Positions 46,201 to 55,035 of a stretch of 64,000 nt of DNA are shown piece after piece. The notes beneath the pieces are model-generated. The model worked only from the letters and a program-made list of their open reading frames with translations, was not told the DNA's origin and did not search any database. The first letter of the stretch is position 1. Each line of letters starts with the position of its first letter. The DNA comes from an uncultured Oligella sp. (GTDB taxonomy: Bacteria; Pseudomonadota; Gammaproteobacteria; Burkholderiales; Burkholderiaceae_B): the NCBI GenBank assembly GCA_947632105.1, contig CANROD010000001.1:91082-155081 (forward strand), given 5' to 3'. The translations under genes were made by a program, and so were the position numbers.

Positions 46201-46638
46201 ATGAAAGTTATCGCTATGTACCAGACACAAATCCAACGTATTCTTCTCACCACTGCACTCAGCTTTGGTTTAGCGGTTGTCGGTTACAGCCTAGCTCATG
46301 CTGAAGTACGTCAAGACATAAATGAGCAGCAGATTAGCTATCAAACTGGTGGTGTTGGCCAAGAGGAATTAGCTGAACTTCATCAAAACGCCGCGAATTA
46401 CAATACTCAATTTAGCTTTGTAAACGCAGCAGACAAAGCCTATTTAAATAATCTGCAAATTCGCATCACCGATGCTCAAAATTCGCTCATTTTTGAGGAC
46501 CATACGGTCGGTCCAATGCTCTATTTACAGCTTGAGCCTGGCACCTATGAGCTAAGCGCCTCAAGTGACAATCTCGAGAAAAAGCTTAAATTTACCGTTA
46601 AAAAAGACGCTAAGGTTGAGGAAGTTATTACTTGGTAA
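46201..46638 (+). CDS. Small exported protein with a carboxypeptidase-regulatory-like beta-sandwich
   Basis: 145 aa from the ATG at 46201, with GGAG six bases upstream. A signal peptide of about 35 residues (cleavage near AHAEV) is followed by YLNNLQIRITDAQNSLIFED, MLYLQLEPGTYELSASSDN and KFTVKKDAKVEEVITW, the pattern of a single beta-sandwich domain as in carboxypeptidase regulatory modules. The function is unknown. It is followed by two terminators in tandem. Confidence 0.75.
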   Translation: MKVIAMYQTQIQRILLTTALSFGLAVVGYSLAHAEVRQDINEQQISYQTGGVGQEELAELHQNAANYNTQFSFVNAADKAYLNNLQIRITDAQNSLIFEDHTVGPMLYLQLEPGTYELSASSDNLEKKLKFTVKKDAKVEEVITW

Positions 46639-46666
46639 ATCCCAAGTGCTCTCTGGGATTATTTTT
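46638..46666 (+). terminator. Terminator directly after the 46201-46638 gene
   Basis: AATCCCA / TGGGATT stem with a 9-nt loop followed by ATTTTT. Its left arm begins in the stop codon. Confidence 0.7.
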
Positions 46667-46680
46667 CCCACCCTCTCCCT

Positions 46681-46723
46681 AATAAAGTCCGTGGCGATAT
46701 AATGTCACGGACTTTATTGTTTT
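46681..46723 (+). terminator. Second terminator before the DUF445 gene
   Basis: AATAAAGTCCGTG / CACGGACTTTATT, a 13-bp perfect stem with a 12-nt loop, followed by GTTTTT. It lies just 17 bp before the next start codon. Confidence 0.8.
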
Positions 46724-46739
46724 TAGAAACTCACAACAC

Positions 46740-47984
46740 ATGAGCAATCAACAACACAAAGAAAAGCAATTACGCTTTCACAAATATCGTGCTACTGGCC
46801 TCCTCATACTGATGGCAATAATTTATATCGGTTGCACAATATTGCAAAATGAAGCCTCACCATTGTGGCTAGGCTATGTCCGAGCTTTTTCGGAAGCCGC
46901 CATGGTCGGTGCCCTTGCTGACTGGTACGCCGTGACCGCCCTGTTCCACCACCCCTTGGGCCTCAAAATCCCGCATACCAATATTATTAGAAGAAAAAAA
47001 ACACAACTTGGTAATAATTTAGGCGAGTTTATTGTTGATAAATTTCTTAGCGATGAAAATGTCCGACCCTATATTGAACGACTACAGCCATCTCAATTTG
47101 TCGGTAATTGGTTAGCTAAAGAAAACTCTCAAGAAATGATTGTTCGTGAAAGTACCGTCATTATCTTAGACACCTTACAAAAAATTGACGATAGAGAAGT
47201 CATCGCCTTTATTAAGCAACAAAGTCTGGAAATGGCAGGTGGCTTAGAAGCTCATAAAGTTGCTGCCAGTGCGATTGACTTTTTATTGGATAAACGTTGG
47301 CATCAAGAGTTCATCACGGCCATTTCACAAGAGATTAGAAACTATATCGTTCAAAACCACAAAGATATTTATAACTTAGTTCAAGAAAAAAGCCACAAGC
47401 TGATTCCTGAGGCCGTCGATAAAAAAATTGCTAAGGAAATTACTATCTCTTTAATCACCTTTTTATTGGAACTGGAAAACGATCCAAAACACACAGTTTA
47501 CAGAGAAATTCCTAATCGACTGTGGGAACTGAAGCATCAAATCCTCACGAATGAAGAATGGCATAAAAACCTCAACTCAATCAAAGAGGATCTGCTGCAA
47601 GATGAAAAACTAGAACGCTTTGCCTATGACATTTGGCACGTTATCAAGCAATCAGTCATCACGGCAATAAAAGCCGATGAATCCGTCCTCAAAAAGCAAC
47701 TACGCCGACACATTTCAAAGCTAGCTCATGACCTTCAACACAATGATGTGCTGCAATCTAAGTTAGACCCCTGGATTCACAAAACAACTTATCGCTATTT
47801 CCGTAAGAACCGCCATCATATTGCCAAATTTATCAGTTCGACCGTAGTTAATTGGGAAGCCGATAGACTCAACAAAACACTAGAGCTTGAAGTGGGCAAG
47901 GAACTGCAATATATCCGTATCAACGGCACCCTGATTGGCGGATTAGTAGGCCTCATTATCCACTTGATAAATAGCCTACTGTAG
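46740..47984 (+). CDS. DUF445 family membrane protein (YjiN type)
   Basis: 414 aa. An N-terminal membrane segment (residues about 15-35) is followed by the DUF445 signature FSEAAMVGALADWYAVTALFHHPLGLKIPHTNII, a long helical region, and a C-terminal membrane helix (GTLIGGLVGLIIHLINSLL). The two-anchor layout matches YjiN/YheB-like proteins of unknown function. It converges on a thioesterase gene, 10 bp away. Confidence 0.88.
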   Translation: MSNQQHKEKQLRFHKYRATGLLILMAIIYIGCTILQNEASPLWLGYVRAFSEAAMVGALADWYAVTALFHHPLGLKIPHTNIIRRKKTQLGNNLGEFIVDKFLSDENVRPYIERLQPSQFVGNWLAKENSQEMIVRESTVIILDTLQKIDDREVIAFIKQQSLEMAGGLEAHKVAASAIDFLLDKRWHQEFITAISQEIRNYIVQNHKDIYNLVQEKSHKLIPEAVDKKIAKEITISLITFLLELENDPKHTVYREIPNRLWELKHQILTNEEWHKNLNSIKEDLLQDEKLERFAYDIWHVIKQSVITAIKADESVLKKQLRRHISKLAHDLQHNDVLQSKLDPWIHKTTYRYFRKNRHHIAKFISSTVVNWEADRLNKTLELEVGKELQYIRINGTLIGGLVGLIIHLINSLL

Positions 47985-47994
47985 ATAAATCATG

Positions 47995-48429
47995 CTACCT
48001 AGTCGCAGGAATCGCATAAGTCCCAACGACATGGCATACTACCTTATCCTCTTGCCCCTCAGAATAGATATAAACTTCTCCAACTGCCAAGCTGCGACCT
48101 AGTTTCAACAGCTTACAGTCAGCGATGATATTTTTACCGCCCTCAGGTTTTCTTAAAAAAGACACATTTAAATTAGTCGTAACGGCTAAAGGCACAATTC
48201 CTACCTCGCCCAAAATGGCAATATACAAAGCCACATCAGCTAAACCCATCATGGTCGGGCCTGACACAGTGCCGCCGGGACGCAAATCGGCCTCAGTAAC
48301 AATATGACGTACTCGTGCGCAACCATCACCGACGCTCAAGAGATCGACCGGCATTTGCGGAAAATCTTTGGCTAAAAAAGCAACGATCTCATCGATGCCT
48401 GCATTATTACGTTCTAAATTACTACTCAT
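47995..48429 (-). CDS. PaaI family hotdog thioesterase
   Basis: 144 aa. Hotdog-fold motifs are RPGGTVSGPTMMGLADVALYIAIL (with the catalytic Asp-like residue in the long helix), LNVSFLRKPEGGKNIIADC and a closing VCHVVGTYAIP. It hydrolyses acyl- or aryl-CoA thioesters. It is next to the acetate uptake genes but on the other strand, so a shared role is only a guess. Confidence 0.85.
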   Translation of the reverse strand: MSSNLERNNAGIDEIVAFLAKDFPQMPVDLLSVGDGCARVRHIVTEADLRPGGTVSGPTMMGLADVALYIAILGEVGIVPLAVTTNLNVSFLRKPEGGKNIIADCKLLKLGRSLAVGEVYIYSEGQEDKVVCHVVGTYAIPATR

Positions 48430-48660
48430 GCTAAACCCCTATATCGTTTACCCTGTCGCACTCCGGAACATCCGTATTTACTATCTCTGAAGCAAACTAC
48501 CACTACGTCTAATACCAAAGTCTTGTATTCAAAAAATTTTACTAAAAGTATATTAAATTTCAGAGTGCCCTTAAAGCACCAGTGGTTATTCAAATCACGT
48601 TCTTTCAACCCTCAATTAAAACCAAAATATACAAAAATAACTATTACTCAGGAGACAATC

Positions 48661-48975
48661 ATGACTACTTCTAGCGATCATGTCGCCAAGTTGATAGCCA
48701 ATCCGAAGTATCAAGAATTGGTCAAAAAAAGAAATGGTATTAACAATACCTTCTTTATTATCATGCTGGTGATTTATGCCGGATTTATCTTTTTAGTAGC
48801 TTTTGCTGGCAATCTTATGGGACAACCAATCGGCGATATGACGATGAGTGTTGGCGTAGCATTAGGCGTACTGGTGCTTATTAGTGCCAGTATTCTAATC
48901 ATTATCTATACCATTATTTGTAACAAGACCGTTGACCCTCTGCTTCAAGAAGTGCTTAAGGAGGTACAAGAATGA
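48661..48975 (+). CDS. yjcH: DUF485 membrane protein YjcH
   Basis: 104 aa from the ATG at 48661, chosen for its CAGGAG ribosome site; the frame is open upstream without a good start. Two membrane helices (about residues 28-50 and 62-85) are preceded by the DUF485 N-terminus [18 protein letters not shown]. It is always found directly before actP, and here the two genes overlap by 4 bp (ATGA). It is thought to assist ActP; mechanism unknown. Confidence 0.92.
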   Translation: MTTSSDHVAKLIANPKYQELVKKRNGINNTFFIIMLVIYAGFIFLVAFAGNLMGQPIGDMTMSVGVALGVLVLISASILIIIYTIICNKTVDPLLQEVLKEVQE

Positions 48976-50633
48976 TTAAACTATTTGCGACTATCTTCTT
49001 ATTAGCAGGCTCCAGCTCTATCGCTAATGCTGCTACCGGTGGTCCTAGCATGCCTGCGATCATCATGTTCTTAGTCTTTATTGCCGGTACCATGGGTATT
49101 ACCTGGTGGGCTGCACGCAAGACTCAATCCACCTCTGACTTTTACACAGCTGGTGGTGGAATTTCAGGTTTTCAAAACGGTCTAGCTATTGCAGGTGACT
49201 ATTTATCAGCCGCATCCTTCCTAGGTATTGCTGGTATGGTATATGTCAGTGGCTTCGATGGTATTGTTTACGCCATCGGCTTTATGTTTGGTTGGCCGAC
49301 AGTAATGTTCTTAATCGCCGAGCGTTTACGTAACCTCGGTAAGTATAACTTTGCTGACGTAACTGCTTTCCGATTAAAGCAAACACAGATGCGTACCCTA
49401 GCAGCCAGTGCCTCATTACTAATTATCTGCTTATATTTAATTGCGCAGATGGTAGGTGCCGGTAAGTTGATCGTTTTACTTTTTGGTCTTAACTATAAAT
49501 TAGCAGTCATCATTGTTGGTGCCTTGATGATGGTTTATGTCGCCTTTGGTGGTATGACTGCCACTACCTGGGTACAAATCATTAAAGCAGTACTTATGCT
49601 GTTCGGTGCAAGTTTAATGACCTTCTTAGTACTTAAGGGTTTTAACTTTAACCCTGACTATATGCTAGAAAAAGCTGTTGAGATTCATAGCGGTGGTCGT
49701 CATATCCTAGCACCAGGCCAGAGCTTAATTTCTAACCCAATTAACGCGTTATCCCTAGGTTTAGCGTTAGCACTAGGTACGGCTGGTCTGCCGCACATCT
49801 TAATGCGCTTCTTTACTGTCGCTAACGCCCAAGAAGCTCGTAAGTCAGTGATTTGGGCAAGTAGCTTCATCGGTTACTTCTATCTCTTAACCTTTATTAT
49901 TGGTTTCGGTGCGATTTGGTACCTCAGCCAAAACCCTGAGTTCTTCAATCGTGCCCCTGATGGCAGCTTTAATCTCATCACGGACTTGATTGGTGGTACT
50001 AACATGGTAGCGGTTCACTTAGCGAATGCCGTCGGTGGTGAGTTACTGCTTGGTTTCTTAGCTGCAGTTACCTTTGCTACCATCGTAGCAGTTGTAGCCG
50101 GCTTATCACTAGCAGGCGCAGCAGCAATTTCTCATGACTTATATGACAACGTCATCGCTAAAGGCAATGTTAGCGAAGAGAAGAAAATGCGTATATCACG
50201 TCTATCAACCATTGTTCTGGGTATCTTAGCCATTATTTTAGGTATCGTTTTTGAAAATCAAAACGTTGCTTTCATGGTAGGTTTAGCCTTCGCGATTGCT
50301 GCAAGCTCTAACTTCCCAGTATTAGTGCTATCAATCTCATGGCGCGGTTGTACCACTCGCGGCGCGACTCTTGGTGGTTTTATCGGTTTATTTACTGCAA
50401 CTGCTTGGGTTATATTAAGTTCTACCGTTTGGGTTGATGTATTCGGCTTCGCTGAGGCTATTACTCCATTCCCGAACCCAGGTATTCTTTCTATCCCATT
50501 AGCATTTATCTCAATTTGGTTCTTCTCTATCACCGATAAGAGTCCTGACGCAGAAACTGAAAAAGCAGCTTTCGATGCCTTAAGTGTGCGTGCCCAAACT
50601 GGTATTGGTGTAAGCAAAGCAGAAGCTCACTAA
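48972..50633 (+). CDS. actP: Cation/acetate symporter
   Basis: 553 aa SSS-family symporter with about 13 membrane helices and an N-terminal signal-like segment. Recognisable parts are [34 protein letters not shown] and [18 protein letters not shown]. It takes up acetate and other short monocarboxylates with a cation. It is coupled to yjcH. The regulator and hybrid kinase genes that follow match the CrbR/CrbS pair known to control acetate uptake and acetyl-CoA synthetase in Vibrio and Pseudomonas. Confidence 0.94.
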   Translation: MIKLFATIFLLAGSSSIANAATGGPSMPAIIMFLVFIAGTMGITWWAARKTQSTSDFYTAGGGISGFQNGLAIAGDYLSAASFLGIAGMVYVSGFDGIVYAIGFMFGWPTVMFLIAERLRNLGKYNFADVTAFRLKQTQMRTLAASASLLIICLYLIAQMVGAGKLIVLLFGLNYKLAVIIVGALMMVYVAFGGMTATTWVQIIKAVLMLFGASLMTFLVLKGFNFNPDYMLEKAVEIHSGGRHILAPGQSLISNPINALSLGLALALGTAGLPHILMRFFTVANAQEARKSVIWASSFIGYFYLLTFIIGFGAIWYLSQNPEFFNRAPDGSFNLITDLIGGTNMVAVHLANAVGGELLLGFLAAVTFATIVAVVAGLSLAGAAAISHDLYDNVIAKGNVSEEKKMRISRLSTIVLGILAIILGIVFENQNVAFMVGLAFAIAASSNFPVLVLSISWRGCTTRGATLGGFIGLFTATAWVILSSTVWVDVFGFAEAITPFPNPGILSIPLAFISIWFFSITDKSPDAETEKAAFDALSVRAQTGIGVSKAEAH

Positions 50634-50684
50634 GTTACGATTGCAAATAGTACACATTTAAGTAAAAAAATGTGTCTATAATAA

Positions 50685-50714
50685 GGGGGCTATTTTTGAG
50701 GTAGCTCCCCTTAT
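50685..50714 (+). terminator. Hairpin after actP
   Basis: GGGGGCTA / TAGCTCCCC with a 9-nt loop, followed by TTATTT. An AT-rich 8-bp stem (ACACATTT/AAATGTGT) lies just before it (50652-50675), and TATAAT at 50677-50682 lies between the two, so it could also be in the leader of the regulator gene. Confidence 0.55.
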
Positions 50715-50734
50715 TTGCTTTCTGGGATACGTAG

Positions 50735-51406
50735 ATGAACGAATTATTAATTGCTGATGATCACCCTTTATTTCGTGAGGCATTACGTGGTTTAATCAGC
50801 AAGCACTACCCTTCAACCAAAATTTATGAAGCTGAAAATGCTGACTCATTATTTACTTTAGTCGATGAGCACACCAACGCTGACTTATTACTACTGGACT
50901 TAAATATGCCCGGTGCTGAAGGCTATAGTTCACTCGTATTTTTACGCTCACATCACCCCCAACTACCGATCGCGATAATCTCTGCTCATGAGGACCCTAT
51001 GCTAATGCGTCGAGCTGTCGAGCACGGCGCAATGGGCTATATTCCAAAATCTGCCGGTATTAATACACTCTGTGAGGCCATTGTTCAAATCCTCATGGGT
51101 GAGATTTGGTTGCCTAAAAATGCCCAAAATACGCCAGTAGTCAGCAGCCAAGAAAAAGAAGCGGCCCAGCTAGTTAGCCAACTAACACCTCAGCAATTCC
51201 GCGTATTACAAAAGGTCACGAGCGGCCAGTTAAATAAGCAAATCGCCTACGATCTAGGGGTATCTGAAACCACCATCAAAACACATATGACAGCCATTTT
51301 CCGCAAACTTGGTGTAAATAACCGAACCCAAGCAGTTCTTCTTGCGTATAAACTGGACCTGCAAAACAAGACAGAAAAAGAACTACTTGATTTTTTAGGT
51401 GAGTAG
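50735..51406 (+). CDS. crbR: LuxR-type response regulator, CrbR-like
   Basis: 223 aa. The receiver domain (ELLIADDHPLFREALRGLI; phospho-Asp in LLLLDLNMPGAEG, about residue 54; Lys in YIPKSAG) is joined to a LuxR/GerE helix-turn-helix (LTPQQFRVLQKVTSGQLNKQIAYDLGVSETTIKTHM). It lies between actP and an SSS-family hybrid kinase, as crbR does, and would activate actP and acs when acetate is to be used. The gene name rests on context and architecture. Confidence 0.85.
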   Translation: MNELLIADDHPLFREALRGLISKHYPSTKIYEAENADSLFTLVDEHTNADLLLLDLNMPGAEGYSSLVFLRSHHPQLPIAIISAHEDPMLMRRAVEHGAMGYIPKSAGINTLCEAIVQILMGEIWLPKNAQNTPVVSSQEKEAAQLVSQLTPQQFRVLQKVTSGQLNKQIAYDLGVSETTIKTHMTAIFRKLGVNNRTQAVLLAYKLDLQNKTEKELLDFLGE

Positions 51407-51407
51407 C

Positions 51408-54400
51408 TTATTTAGAACCATCAAACTTAGGTCTAATACTGTCATACTGAGCTGACAAAAAGGCCCTCAAGCTAGCTGGTTTAACCGGTTTAGTCAGTAC
51501 AATATAACCACGCTGTCTAGCCTTATTGCGAAGCTCATCACTACCATCTGCCGTTAATAAGGCACCATGCAAATGGCGAGCATTTTCCCGTAAGGTGTCC
51601 AAGCTGTCTAAACCATCCAAGCGATCGTGCAAGTGGTAATCCACTAATAATACATGTGGCTTCTGCTCCATCATCAATAAAGCCTCATCAATTGTTGCAG
51701 TTGGAATCACCTCTATTCCCCACTGGCTCAACAAAATCTGCATTCCTTGAAGAATTTCCAAATCATTATCAAGACACAGCACCCTCATACCAGCTAACGG
51801 TAAATTAGCAGTGCTTTGCTGACGTTGTTCTGGATTAGCACGCTCCTCCTTACTTGCTAAGGGCACAGTAACACTAAACATACTGCCCTTAGCCACTTCT
51901 GATCGTACTGCTAAAGGATGATCCAACAACACGGACATACGTTGGCAAATAGACAAACCTAAACCAAGGCCTCGCTCACCCCAGTCAAAGTTTTGCTCAT
52001 AGCGTTGAAACTCATCAAAAATCTTTTCTAAATGGTTTTGAGGGATACCCTGACCGCTATCCCAAACCTGAAACTCGACGACCTCACCACGTACTCGGCC
52101 ACCAAGTATAATTCGTCCCTCCTGAGTATAGCGTAGTGCATTAGCTAAGAAGTTCTGCAAAATACGACGTAATAGGCGCATATCACTACGTACATATATC
52201 GACTGCATATGGAGACTAATACGCAATTTTTTGCGCTTTGCCGAAGGCGCATATTGTTGATACAAATCCTCCAGCAACTCCCTCGCATTAAATACTTGAA
52301 TCTCGACCTGTAAACCACCCGATTCAAGTTGGGAAATATCTAATAAACCTTCCAGTAACTCTTCAGCTGCACGCAAAGAGCTATCTACTCTCTCAGCTAA
52401 GTGACGCATTTGTTCCGGGTCATCAGACGTATCGTGCAGTGCCGTAGCAAATAGTCTAGCGGCATTGATGGGTTGTAAAACATCATGACTAACCGCCGTT
52501 AGAAAATAGCTACGTAACTTCTGCGCTTTTTCTGCTGCCTCAGTCCGCTCAGCGACACGTTCCTCTAAGTTCATATTAGTTTCTAATAGTTCTTTCTCAA
52601 CACGCTTAAAATCAGTCACATCGGTATAGCTAGTGACATACCCTCCACCAGGGAGTGGCCGTCCGCGTATTTCAATCACCTGGTTTGCATGAATTAAACG
52701 CTGCGTTGAATACGAGCTCCCATCCAGCATGAAGTTCAGCCGTCGATCAACTGATTCGGTCACATTACCACTATCCACCAAACGTAACTGACCACGCATC
52801 GCATTAAAATACATAATATCGGCAACCGGTTGGCCAAGTCTCAACAAATTAGGAGGCAGATCAAGAAACTCTGCATAACGATGGTTCCAAGCGACAAGCC
52901 TCATATCAGCATCGACTACGCTAATACCCTGTTCAAGATTTTCTAAGGTTGACGTCAAAACATCACGATTAAAACTAAGCTCCTGTCTAGTCTCATCCAA
53001 CACTGACACGATGGCATCAACCTCGACACCAGAACCACGCAATGCACTACCTAGTACTAGTCTAGCTGAAGCTGCACCGACAACACCTGCCAGCATCAAC
53101 TCAGTAAACTGCACCCACTCGGCATCTGCCTTTAACTCCTTACTAAGCACTAAATTCCGTTCCCTAGCGTGACTTTCAAAGGACCAAATTGCTCTCGCTT
53201 CGCCAACAATACGACCACTTATCACCAATAAATCATGAACCAATAAATTACTTGGTACATTCATCGTTTCCAAGCGGCGACTTTTCACATAAGGATCTAA
53301 GAAACTTCTAGCTCTTAATCTTTCAGCTAAGCTTGGCTCTTTAATCAAAGAAACGAGTAAAAAACAGCTGATATTAAATAAAAGAGACCAAAATGTCCCA
53401 TGCGTTAAGGGATCCATGTTGCCAAAGCCAAATAACTGATATGGTTTTAACCAAGCGATCCCAAAGGGTCCACTCACCACCCAAGCATCAGAGAACCAAC
53501 CTGCAACAGCTAACGTGGGTAACAACAAAGTATAAGCCCAAACTATAGAACCAATCGCTAAACCTACCTCAACACCCCGACGACTAGCTCCGAGCCAACT
53601 TAAGCCACCAATCAAACCTGGTGCAAACTGCACTACCGCAGCAAAGGCCATCAAACCATAAGACGATAAAGCAGTTTCAGAGCCTGTACCTGTATAATAA
53701 CCATAGGCTGCCATTACCAAGACAAAGACTGCAGCACGTCGTACCCATAATAAGGTATTAGAGTAATCGCCACGGGTCCCTTTAGCCCAACCACGACGTA
53801 GCAGATACGGCATGATTAAGTCATTACTGACCATAGTTGCCAACGACACACTAGTCACAATCATCATCCCTGTCGCAGCAGAGAAGCCACCGATATATAC
53901 CAATAAAGCTAAAGCTGTTTGATCCTTATGAAGTGGTAAAACCAGTACATAACTATCTACCATCACTGCACTTGCTACTGCTGATGGTTCTCCAAATACA
54001 TTTAAGGCTACCATCGTAATAGGCACGACCATCAAGGCGATTAGCACTAAATACAGACCAAAAATCCAACGTGCTTTACGAATATCTTGTGCATCACCAC
54101 ACTCGACAATCGCCACATGAAACTGACGCGGCAAACAAATTACCGCCGCAAAGGCCAATAAGGTTTGACCGACAAAACTCATCGAAGAGGTATGCTGAGT
54201 CAAGGTTTCCAGCGCACCGACCGCATCTAACTTATCAACACTCAACCACATAAAAGCAAAGAGACCGACTGCCACTAAGGCCACTAACTTAATTAATGAC
54301 TCCGCAGCAATCGCTAACATCAAGCCTGGTCGATGCTCTGTCGCATCAGCTTGACGAGTACCAAAAACTATGACAAAAAGCGCCATCAAAGCAGCTACAT

Positions 54401-54881
54401 AAAGCGCCGGATCACCGAAGATAATGGATGATATTTCCTGACCGATGAAGACCCCAATACTCATCGTCACCGCCTTAAATTGCAATGCCAAATAAGGTAC
54501 CACGGCAATCACTGCAACGATGGTGACTAAACCAGCCAAGCGCTGTGAGCGCTCGTAGCGACTGGCCATAAAGTCAGAGATAGACACAATCTTTTGGGTC
54601 TGAGCAGCCAACGCCAGCCGCTCCAAAAAACGCCAAAAAAAGATCATTAACAGAAATGGCCCTAAATAAATAGGTAAGTAGCCCCAACCATAACGTACAG
54701 CGCTACCCACCGCACCATAAAAGGTCCAAGAAGAGCAATAAACAGCCAGTGCCAAACTATATACTGCCGGTCTTAACCAAGGCCGCTTTTCATATAAAGG
54801 ATAGCGGTCCCCAGCCCATGCAATACCAAACAAAATGGCTAAATAGACAAATGAAGCCAAAATCACCCATGTTGGCGACAT
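51408..54881 (-). CDS. crbS: Hybrid sensor kinase with sodium:solute symporter module, CrbS-like
   Basis: 1157 aa. Residues about 1-490 are an SSS-type transporter domain with 12-13 membrane helices (SSWTFYGAVGSAVRYGWGY, FSAATGMMIVTSVSLATMVSNDL). Then come a linker (about 500-630), a PAS domain (about 635-760), coiled coil, HisKA with the phospho-His in FLTAVSHDVLQPINAARLF, HATPase (LQNFLANALRYT, GLGLGLSICQRM) and a C-terminal receiver (about 1030-1150, Asp in VLLVDYHLHDRLDG). The gene ends 1 bp from the end of crbR on the opposite strand. It probably senses acetate or transport activity and phosphorylates CrbR. Confidence 0.88.
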   Translation of the reverse strand: MSPTWVILASFVYLAILFGIAWAGDRYPLYEKRPWLRPAVYSLALAVYCSSWTFYGAVGSAVRYGWGYLPIYLGPFLLMIFFWRFLERLALAAQTQKIVSISDFMASRYERSQRLAGLVTIVAVIAVVPYLALQFKAVTMSIGVFIGQEISSIIFGDPALYVAALMALFVIVFGTRQADATEHRPGLMLAIAAESLIKLVALVAVGLFAFMWLSVDKLDAVGALETLTQHTSSMSFVGQTLLAFAAVICLPRQFHVAIVECGDAQDIRKARWIFGLYLVLIALMVVPITMVALNVFGEPSAVASAVMVDSYVLVLPLHKDQTALALLVYIGGFSAATGMMIVTSVSLATMVSNDLIMPYLLRRGWAKGTRGDYSNTLLWVRRAAVFVLVMAAYGYYTGTGSETALSSYGLMAFAAVVQFAPGLIGGLSWLGASRRGVEVGLAIGSIVWAYTLLLPTLAVAGWFSDAWVVSGPFGIAWLKPYQLFGFGNMDPLTHGTFWSLLFNISCFLLVSLIKEPSLAERLRARSFLDPYVKSRRLETMNVPSNLLVHDLLVISGRIVGEARAIWSFESHARERNLVLSKELKADAEWVQFTELMLAGVVGAASARLVLGSALRGSGVEVDAIVSVLDETRQELSFNRDVLTSTLENLEQGISVVDADMRLVAWNHRYAEFLDLPPNLLRLGQPVADIMYFNAMRGQLRLVDSGNVTESVDRRLNFMLDGSSYSTQRLIHANQVIEIRGRPLPGGGYVTSYTDVTDFKRVEKELLETNMNLEERVAERTEAAEKAQKLRSYFLTAVSHDVLQPINAARLFATALHDTSDDPEQMRHLAERVDSSLRAAEELLEGLLDISQLESGGLQVEIQVFNARELLEDLYQQYAPSAKRKKLRISLHMQSIYVRSDMRLLRRILQNFLANALRYTQEGRIILGGRVRGEVVEFQVWDSGQGIPQNHLEKIFDEFQRYEQNFDWGERGLGLGLSICQRMSVLLDHPLAVRSEVAKGSMFSVTVPLASKEERANPEQRQQSTANLPLAGMRVLCLDNDLEILQGMQILLSQWGIEVIPTATIDEALLMMEQKPHVLLVDYHLHDRLDGLDSLDTLRENARHLHGALLTADGSDELRNKARQRGYIVLTKPVKPASLRAFLSAQYDSIRPKFDGSK

Positions 54882-55035
54882 ACCCTCTCCTACTTTAGTC
54901 GAGTCCCCTGTTTTTTATGAGAACTTTGGATGTATATTGTAGCTATGATAATAAAAGCTTATACACATAACTATAAAAGCTAATTTAAAACAATAGCCAA
55001 ATAATTGGCAATTAAACTAAAACTACGGAGACATT

